From contig DHGK01000319.1 in the NCBI GenBank assembly GCA_002402755.1, forward strand, positions 1 to 11,605: a DNA stretch of 11,605 nucleotides. The letters are read 5' to 3'. How positions within the stretch are numbered: the first letter of the stretch is position 1; each line of letters starts with the position of its first letter. A program made the translations under genes and the position numbers. Of this stretch, positions 6,876 to 11,605 are shown piece by piece. The notes under the pieces are model-generated. The model saw only the letters and a list, made by a program, of their open reading frames with translations. It was not told where the DNA came from and ran no database searches. Source of the stretch: Planctomycetes bacterium UBA4800 (GTDB lineage Bacteria; Planctomycetota; UBA8108; UBA8890; UBA8898).

Positions 6876-7894
6876 CGTTGACGCTCCATCAGTTTCAGCA
6901 CCAGCCGGCCGAGCTCGCGCGCGTGCGAGCACGCGTTCACGGCGGGCAGCCCGAGGTTCTTCCGCACGAAGTCGACGCCGGCGATCGTGTCGGTGCACGG
7001 CCCCGTGATCACGTCCGGCGGGATGCCCTCGCGCGCGAGGAACTCCCTGCCGCCCCACGCGCCCACGGGGTCGGTCGCGCAGAACACGTGCGCGCCGATC
7101 CCGCCGCGCAGGTCGCGCAGGATCTCCATGACGCCGTAGTCGCCCATGACGCCGTCGCCGAGCTCGATGACGATCATGTCCGGGCGATCGGCGGCCAGGT
7201 ACGCGAGCACATCGCGGCCGACGCGGGCGATGGCGCGCGACCGCACCGTCGATACCAGGCCGAAGTCCATGAACGACGCCGTGCGCCGCGCGCCGTGGTC
7301 CTCCATGACGAGGAGGTCGCGGCGGCAGGCGACGCCCGTGAGCTTGGCGCCGTGGATGGCGATGCCGCGGCCCGCGAGCTCGTGGATGATCTCGCACGCG
7401 GCGCGCGTCTTGCCCGACGACATGCACGTGCCGGAGACGACGACGAGCGGCGGCATGGCGGCGCGCGCGCCGCGCGGCACCGCGACCGAGGGCACCCGCG
7501 CCACGCGCCCGTCGACGGCGACGAACCCGAGGAACTCGACCGGGCACGGGGCGCCGAGGTCGTGGTGGCCCGAGCCCCGCGGCACGCCGATCACGCCGCC
7601 GAGATTGAGGAGCGCGAGCTCCGCGCCGGGCTTGACCCGCGCGGGGCAGGCGCCGACGAAGCCCTTGAGCGCGCGGCGCGCGCCGAGGGCCCCGACGATC
7701 ACATCGCCCCTGAAGACCTTCGCCATGCGGCCCTCGGCGAGCTCCAGCTCGCCGTAGGTCCGCTTCTCCGCCTTGGCGACGACCGCGACGACATCGCCCT
7801 CGCGGGCCCTGCGCGCCTCGGCGATGAGCTCGACCTCGCGGCCCAGGCCCAGGCGGTGGACGACCGAGGCGATCTTGTGGACCTGGATCTTCAC
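6872..7894 (-). CDS. P-loop NTPase/ligase-like protein (DUF1611/BioD-like nucleotide loop), unassigned, inside arg operon
   Basis: A 340-aa cytoplasmic protein with two parts. Residues about 1-145 are a beta-rich domain (GDVVAVVAK, GRMAKVFRGDVIVGALG, LALLNLGGVIG) that I do not recognise. Residues about 148-340 are a nucleotide-binding domain opening with VVVSGTCMSSGKT. Its G155-T...G161-K162-T163 spacing matches the dethiobiotin-synthetase GTxxxxGKT loop and the GTDCAVGKK loop of DUF1611 proteins, not the standard GxxxxGKT loop alone. GAKLTG (182-187) and IVIELGDGVMGDYG (241-254) then fall where those families have substrate and Mg-binding loops. Both ends are locked into the operon by GTGA overlaps, with argG before and argC after, implying a linked role. 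It is not BioD itself. From memory, the DUF1611 member DgcN N-acetylates D-glutamate; a glutamate N-acylating role here would fill a missing pathway step but is only a hypothesis. Confidence 0.8.
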   Translation of the reverse strand: MKIQVHKIASVVHRLGLGREVELIAEARRAREGDVVAVVAKAEKRTYGELELAEGRMAKVFRGDVIVGALGARRALKGFVGACPARVKPGAELALLNLGGVIGVPRGSGHHDLGAPCPVEFLGFVAVDGRVARVPSVAVPRGARAAMPPLVVVSGTCMSSGKTRAACEIIHELAGRGIAIHGAKLTGVACRRDLLVMEDHGARRTASFMDFGLVSTVRSRAIARVGRDVLAYLAADRPDMIVIELGDGVMGDYGVMEILRDLRGGIGAHVFCATDPVGAWGGREFLAREGIPPDVITGPCTDTIAGVDFVRKNLGLPAVNACSHARELGRLVLKLMERQR

Positions 7895-9090
7895 GGAGCA
7901 CCCGCGCGATGGGCAAGCAGCCCCGGAATGCCGAGGATGCGGCCGAAGCCCTCGGCGTCGCGGCCGTCCCAGAGCCGCGCCTTCTCGCCGTACATGCCGG
8001 CGTCCGTGCGCATCATGCTGTGCGGGCTCCGGACGCCCGTGACGTGGAAGCGCCCGGGCGCGAGCCTGACGCGCACGTCGCCGGTGACGCGCTCCTGCGA
8101 GCTGTCGATCAGGGCCTTGATGTCGCGCATCACGGGGTCGAAGGCCTGGGCCTCGTGGAGGAGCTTGCCCCAGAAGTCGGACACGTGGTCCTTCCAGAAG
8201 CGCTGCCAGGCGGTGAGGACGAGCTTCTCCAGCTCCCGGTGGGCGGCGATGAGGAGCAGCGCCGCGCCCGCCTGGAACGCCACGCGGCCCTTGATGCCGA
8301 TCACGGTGTCGCCGAGGTGAATGCCCCGGCCGAAGCCGTACTCGGCATCGAGCCGCCCCAGCGCGGCGACGATGTCGGTGCCGGGCATGCGCGCGCCGTC
8401 CAGCGCCGCGGGCAGCCCTTGCTCGAACGCGATCGCGATGTCGCGCGGCGGCGTCTCGGGCGATGCCTTCGACGGCCAGACCTCTTCGGGGATCTCGCGC
8501 CAGGGGTCGTGGGTCTCCTTGCCGCCGATCGTCGCGCCCCACAGGCCCGTGTTGATCGAGTAGTCCTCGACCGTGGGGTCGATCTCGACGCCCTCCTTCT
8601 TGAGGTACTCGTACTCTTCCTTGCGGCTCAAGCCGAGCTCGCGGATGGGCGCCAGCGTGGGAATGCCGGGCAGGAGCACCTCGAACGCGGTGTCGAACCT
8701 GATCTGGTCGTTGCCGGCGCCCGTCGAGCCGTGCGCGATGGCATCGGCCTTGCGCGCGGCGGCGATGGCGGCGACCTCCTCGGCCTGCGCGACGCGCTCG
8801 GCGGCCACGCACAAGGGGTAGACGGCGCCGCGGAGCACGTTGCCGCGGATGATGGTCGCCACGTACTTCGCGTAGACCTTGTCGCGCGCGGGGACGGTGA
8901 TGTGCTCGAGCACCTTCAGCGCGCGCGCGCGCGCCTCGAGCGCGGCGAGCTCGGCGGGCGCGAACCCGCCCGTGTCCACCGTGACGCTGATCACGTCGAA
9001 GCCGCGCTCCTTGCGGAGGTACGAGAGGCAGTACGATGTGTCCAGGCCGCCCGAGTAGGCGACCACGACCTTCTTCCGGGTGTCCGTCAC
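7891..9090 (-). CDS. argG: Argininosuccinate synthase
   Basis: ATP-dependent condensation of citrulline and aspartate to argininosuccinate. The 399-aa protein opens with the PP-loop ATP motif AYSGGLDTS (11-19). It continues with NVLRGAVYPLCVAAER (84-99), HGSTGAGNDQIRFD (120-133), TLAPIREL, LSRKEE and YSINTGLWG (177-185). HGSTGAGNDQ and YS-N-GLWG replace the common HGCTGKGNDQ and NLWH versions and look like the Bacteroidetes-type ArgG, from memory. That agrees with an acylornithine route, where free citrulline appears only after deacylation. The GTG start overlaps the argH stop as GTGA, with GAGGAGGA directly upstream inside argH, and its own TGA overlaps the GTG of the NTPase gene. The upstream continuation of this open frame lies within argH and is not coding. 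Confidence 0.97.
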   Translation of the reverse strand: MTDTRKKVVVAYSGGLDTSYCLSYLRKERGFDVISVTVDTGGFAPAELAALEARARALKVLEHITVPARDKVYAKYVATIIRGNVLRGAVYPLCVAAERVAQAEEVAAIAAARKADAIAHGSTGAGNDQIRFDTAFEVLLPGIPTLAPIRELGLSRKEEYEYLKKEGVEIDPTVEDYSINTGLWGATIGGKETHDPWREIPEEVWPSKASPETPPRDIAIAFEQGLPAALDGARMPGTDIVAALGRLDAEYGFGRGIHLGDTVIGIKGRVAFQAGAALLLIAAHRELEKLVLTAWQRFWKDHVSDFWGKLLHEAQAFDPVMRDIKALIDSSQERVTGDVRVRLAPGRFHVTGVRSPHSMMRTDAGMYGEKARLWDGRDAEGFGRILGIPGLLAHRAGAP

Positions 9091-10490
9091 TTGTCCTCCT
9101 CGGCCTCGAGCGCGGCCAGCGCCGCGCCGAGACGTTCGATCTCGCGCGCGACGGCGGACGGCGCGGTGCCGCCGATGCCGTCGCGCGCGGCGACGATGGC
9201 GTCCATGGTGATCGCGCGGGCGATGCCGGCGTCGAGCTCCGGCGCGTACGCGCGCCACTCCTTCGCGCTCAGGTCCGCGAAGGTCCGGCCCGCGGCCGCG
9301 AGGTCGCGCACGATCGTGCCGGCGATCTTGTACGCGTCCCGGAAGGGAACTCCCTTGCGCGTCAGGTAGTCGGCGACGGCCGTGGCCTCGATCCAGCCCC
9401 CTTGCAGCGCCTCGGCGCAGCGCTCCTTGAGGATCGCCAGCGTCGCGATGACCTTGCGGACGACGGGCAGGACGCCGAGCACCGCGTCGGCCGAGTCGAA
9501 GAGCGGCGCCTTGTCCTCCTGGAGGTCGCGGTTGTAGGCGAGCGGCAGGCCCTTGAGCACCGTGAGCATCGCCAGGAGGTTGCCGAAGACGCGCCCCGCC
9601 TTGCCGCGGGCGAGCTCCAGGCTGTCCGGGTTGCGCTTCTGCGGCATCATCGAGCTTCCCGTCGAGAGCGGCTCGGCGAGCTCGACGAAGGCGAACTCGG
9701 CGCTCGACCAGAGGATGAGATCCTCGGCCAGCCGCGAGATGTGGACGAAGAGGCACGCGGCCGCCGAGAGGTAGTCGACGACGAAGTCCCGGTCGGCGAC
9801 GCCGTCCAGGGAGTTCCGGCACAGGCCCGCGAAGCCGAGCTCGCGGGCCAGGAGCTCGCGGTCGATGGCGAACGGCGCGCCCGTGCAGGCGCCGAGCCCG
9901 AGCGGCAGGGCGTCGGCCTGCCCGCGCGCGAACGCGAACCTGGCGATGTCGCGCAGGCACATCTCGGCGTACGCGAGGAACCAGTGGGCGAGCAGCACGG
10001 GCTGCGCGCGCTGGAGATGGGTGTACGCGGGCATGAGGACATCGCGCGTCTCGTCGGCCCGCCCCAGGAGCGTCCGGGCGAGCGCGATGAGCTCCTTGAC
10101 CGCCCGCCCGGCCTGCTCCTTGACGAAGAGCCTGACGTCGGTCGCCACCTGATCGTTGCGGCTCCGGCCGGTGTGGATCTTGCCGGCGCATTCCCCGGCG
10201 CGCGCCGCGAGCTCGGACTCGATGTGCATGTGAATGTCCTCGAGCTCGGGCGTGAAGGCGACCGCGCCGGCCGCCAGGTCGCGCGCGACGGCATCGAGCG
10301 CGCGCTCGATGGCGCGGCCTTCCTCGGCCGTCACGAGGCCGGCGCGCACGAGGGCCTTCAGGTACGCGCGGTTGGTCTGCACGTCCTGAGGCCAGAGGCG
10401 CCGGTCGACGTCGATCGACGCGTTGATCGCGGCGAAGTCGGCGTCCAGGGCGCCGCCGAGGCGTCCTTTCCAGAGGGGAGTTGCGCTCAT
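9087..10490 (-). CDS. argH: Argininosuccinate lyase
   Basis: Splits argininosuccinate into arginine and fumarate; belongs to the fumarase/aspartase superfamily and works as a homotetramer. The 467-aa length is standard. It starts with the LWKGR motif. HTGRSRNDQVATD (106-118) and THLQRAQP (157-164, general acid/base His158) follow. The signature loop GSSMMPQKRNPD (278-289) carries the catalytic serine. NRDLQEDK and a typical C-terminal helical domain complete the match. ATG 10490 directly abuts the argB TAA with no spacer, preceded by AGAAGG in the end of argB, so translation is likely coupled. Its TGA overlaps the argG GTG. No missing catalytic residue is seen. Confidence 0.97.
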   Translation of the reverse strand: MSATPLWKGRLGGALDADFAAINASIDVDRRLWPQDVQTNRAYLKALVRAGLVTAEEGRAIERALDAVARDLAAGAVAFTPELEDIHMHIESELAARAGECAGKIHTGRSRNDQVATDVRLFVKEQAGRAVKELIALARTLLGRADETRDVLMPAYTHLQRAQPVLLAHWFLAYAEMCLRDIARFAFARGQADALPLGLGACTGAPFAIDRELLARELGFAGLCRNSLDGVADRDFVVDYLSAAACLFVHISRLAEDLILWSSAEFAFVELAEPLSTGSSMMPQKRNPDSLELARGKAGRVFGNLLAMLTVLKGLPLAYNRDLQEDKAPLFDSADAVLGVLPVVRKVIATLAILKERCAEALQGGWIEATAVADYLTRKGVPFRDAYKIAGTIVRDLAAAGRTFADLSAKEWRAYAPELDAGIARAITMDAIVAARDGIGGTAPSAVAREIERLGAALAALEAEEDK

Positions 10491-11402
10491 TTAGCCTTCT
10501 CCGAGGTAGATGCGCTCTTCCTCATCACGGATGATCATGGTGCCGAAGCCGCTGCGCGTGAAGACCTCGCGCAGGAGCGCGTCCTTGACGAAGCCGTTCA
10601 GGATGTGCGCGCGGCCGACGCCGCCCTGGATGGCCTTCAACGCGGTCTCGATCTTGGGGATCATCCCGCCCTGCACCGTGCCCTGCTCGATGAGCCCGAC
10701 CGCGGCGCTGACCGTGAGGTACGAGATCCGGCTGTCGGGGTCGCGGCGGTCCCTGAGGACGCCGTTGACGTCCGAGAGGTTGAAGAGCTTCTCGGCCCGG
10801 AGCTTCATCGCGATCTCGCTCGCGATGGTGTCGGCGTTGACGTTGAGGACGCGGCCGCTCTCGTCCGCCGCCAGGCAGGCGACGACCGGCACGAACCGGT
10901 TCTCGAGCAGCACCTGGAGGAGCCGCGCGTCCACATCGACGACATCGCCGACGTTCTGGAAGTCGACATCCTGCTCCGTGCCGGTCTCGGGGTCCTTGAC
11001 GCGCTTGACGGGGCGCTTGCGGGCCAGGATTAGATCGCCGTCGATGCCCGAGAGGCCCACGGCCGGCGTCTTGTGCTTCCTGAGCAGGCTCATGATGTCG
11101 ATCGAGATCGAGGAGAAGACCATCTTGGCGATCTTGAGGGTCTCGTCGTCGGTGATGCGCCGGCCGGCGATCTTGACGGGCTCGATGCCGAGCCTGGTCG
11201 CCATGTCGGAGAGCTGCGGCCCGCCGCCGTGAATGATGACGATGCGCACGCCGAGCTCGTGGAGCAGGCTCAGGTCCGCGGCGAGGTTGTCGAAGTTGCC
11301 GTCCTCGCCGACGACCTCGCCGCCGAACTTGACGACGAACGTCTTGCCGCGGTACGCGCGAAGGTACGGGAGCGATTGCTTGAGTACCGCAATGTCTTCC
11401 AT
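10491..11402 (-). CDS. argB: N-acetyl(acyl)glutamate kinase
   Basis: Phosphorylates the gamma-carboxyl of N-acylglutamate with ATP, usually the regulated step. The 303-aa amino acid kinase shows K25-FGGE, HGGGPQ (58-63), GLSGIDGDL (116-124), NVNADTIASEIA and GGMIPKIET with Lys250. An N-terminal helix precedes the kinase core (MEDIAVLKQSLPYLRAYRGK), and the C-terminal segment REVFTRSGFGTMI resembles the arginine site of arginine-sensitive hexameric kinases, so feedback inhibition by arginine is plausible. A short IRDEEERIYLGEG tail follows. ATG 11402 is chosen over the in-frame ATG at 11507 because GAGGAG lies 6 nt upstream, the family N-terminus starts here, and the longer version would run through the promoter. 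First gene of the operon. Confidence 0.96.
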   Translation of the reverse strand: MEDIAVLKQSLPYLRAYRGKTFVVKFGGEVVGEDGNFDNLAADLSLLHELGVRIVIIHGGGPQLSDMATRLGIEPVKIAGRRITDDETLKIAKMVFSSISIDIMSLLRKHKTPAVGLSGIDGDLILARKRPVKRVKDPETGTEQDVDFQNVGDVVDVDARLLQVLLENRFVPVVACLAADESGRVLNVNADTIASEIAMKLRAEKLFNLSDVNGVLRDRRDPDSRISYLTVSAAVGLIEQGTVQGGMIPKIETALKAIQGGVGRAHILNGFVKDALLREVFTRSGFGTMIIRDEEERIYLGEG

Positions 11403-11408
11403 GAAGGT

Positions 11409-11431
11409 CTCCTCGGCGCGGCGACGCCGCG
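11409..11431 (-). promoter_or_regulatory. argB leader: ribosome-binding site preceded by a small hairpin
   Basis: On the minus strand a 6-bp GC stem with a 3-nt loop (CGCGGC-GTC-GCCGCG, 11431-11417) ends two bases before the GAGGAG ribosome-binding site (11414-11409), which is 6 nt from ATG 11402. The ribosome-binding site decides the argB start. The hairpin is too short to call a riboswitch or attenuator and may have no function. Confidence 0.5.
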
Positions 11432-11445
11432 TCGTGAAAAGGCCT

Positions 11446-11473
11446 ATACTATACGATGGGAAAGGGAAGTCAA
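11446..11473 (-). promoter_or_regulatory. Candidate sigma70-type promoter of the arg operon
   Basis: On the minus strand TTGACT (11473-11468, 5 of 6 matches) is followed after 16 bp by TAGTAT (11451-11446, 4 of 6); the overlapping TATAGT (11453-11448, 5 of 6) has a 14-bp spacer. Transcription would start near 11439, giving a leader of about 37 nt to argB. The -35 box lies inside the first copy of the 34-bp tandem repeat. No clear ArgR (ARG-box) palindrome is seen around it. Confidence 0.6.
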
Positions 11474-11545
11474 TCGGCTCGCGTCCGGGATGGGAAAGGG
11501 GAGTCAATCGGCTTGCGTCCGGGGTGCGAAAGGGGAGTCAATCGG
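11458..11545. repeat. 34-bp tandem direct repeat, 2.6 copies, upstream of argB
   Basis: Copy 1 is 11458-11491 and copy 2 is 11492-11525 (31 of 34 identical, differing at repeat positions 10, 23 and 33). Copy 3 is 11526-11545, with its first 20 bases differing from copy 2 at one position before the sequence diverges; a degraded remainder may continue to about 11559. Each copy contains AAAGGG-AGTCAATCGG, which on the minus strand reads CCGATTGACT followed by a C/T-rich tract. The repeats abut directly with no spacers. Each contributes one TTGACT box at exact 34-bp steps (11468-11473, 11502-11507, 11536-11541). Confidence 0.9.
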
Positions 11546-11605
11546 TACATATTCGGTGAACCCGTGCGTCGAAACGCGCAGTGAACACGTCCGTTGCACA
11601 ATTGC
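11546..11605. other. Non-coding window end, no gene recognised
   Basis: The last 60 bases beyond the repeats have lower G+C and no open frame, RNA gene or terminator that I can support. They may belong to the intergenic region of a gene outside the window. Confidence 0.4.

Noticed and set aside
6872..7894. Dethiobiotin synthetase (bioD) or molybdopterin MobB
   Set aside because: Only the nucleotide loop is similar; the roughly 145-residue N-terminal domain and the lack of biotin or molybdenum genes nearby do not fit.
6876..8812. Upstream extensions of the argC and NTPase reading frames
   Set aside because: They overlap the upstream genes in another frame, with unconserved Arg-rich sequence. 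The GTG starts at 6875 and 7894 fit family length and overlap geometry.
9036..11033. 665-codon plus-strand open frame opposite argH and argB
   Set aside because: Same shadow effect; the opposite strand encodes complete, well-conserved argH and argB.
11403..11457. ARG box, T-box or riboswitch in the argB leader
   Set aside because: No 18-bp ARG-box palindrome and no T-box or known riboswitch core could be seen; the leader is only about 37 nt, with one small hairpin.
11458..11545. Possible CRISPR array
   Set aside because: The repeats are directly adjacent with no unique spacers, only 2.6 copies, and no cas genes are nearby.

Overview
The window (11,605 bp, clearly G+C-rich, with strong third-position G/C bias) is an ordinary-looking bacterial chromosomal segment. 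Its core is a seven-gene arginine-biosynthesis operon on the minus strand. Read in the direction of transcription the order is argB (11402) - argH - argG - a P-loop NTPase of unknown function - argC - argD - argF'-type acylornithine carbamoyltransferase (ends 3675). The genes are tightly packed. argB stop and argH start are directly adjacent, four other junctions are identical 4-nt GTGA overlaps, and only argC/argD has a 16-nt gap.

Upstream of argB (11403-11605) is a non-coding segment. It holds a plausible sigma70-type promoter whose -35 box (TTGACT) lies inside the innermost copy of a 34-bp tandem repeat, and the repeat carries the same TTGACT box twice more upstream. Downstream of the operon are two unrelated minus-strand genes, each with its own candidate promoter. 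The first is a secreted protein of about 536 aa with a signal peptide and a poly-Glu C-terminus, followed by a textbook intrinsic terminator (1871-1915). The second is a small zinc-ribbon protein with one membrane segment and a long Ala/Pro/Glu/Lys linker. At the left edge is the 3' part of cysS on the plus strand, convergent with the zinc-ribbon gene with only 15 bp between the stops.

Functionally the operon covers most of the glutamate-to-arginine route through N-acylated intermediates: ArgB phosphorylates N-acylglutamate, ArgC reduces it, ArgD transaminates it, the ArgF'-type enzyme carbamoylates the still-acylated ornithine, and ArgG and ArgH finish the pathway. The carbamoyltransferase is the N-acetyl/N-succinylornithine type known from Xanthomonas and Bacteroides, not ordinary ornithine carbamoyltransferase, and its acyl-specificity position carries Thr instead of the known Glu or Pro. 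ArgG and ArgC (and, less strongly, ArgD) also resemble the Bacteroidetes forms in motif detail. No glutamate N-acyltransferase (argA/argJ) or deacylase (argE) is visible. The one unassigned gene is a 340-aa protein with a GT-x4-GKT P-loop reminiscent of dethiobiotin synthetase and DUF1611/DgcN proteins. It sits where a missing step could be encoded and is the most interesting item here.

Taxonomy is uncertain. The high G+C, the zinc-ribbon/linker protein and the Gly/Ala-rich secreted protein would fit a planctomycete-like or other little-cultured Gram-negative lineage better than Bacteroidetes proper, but this is inference. No mobile element, CRISPR array, tRNA or rRNA was recognised, and no gene-free stretch exceeds 300 bp.
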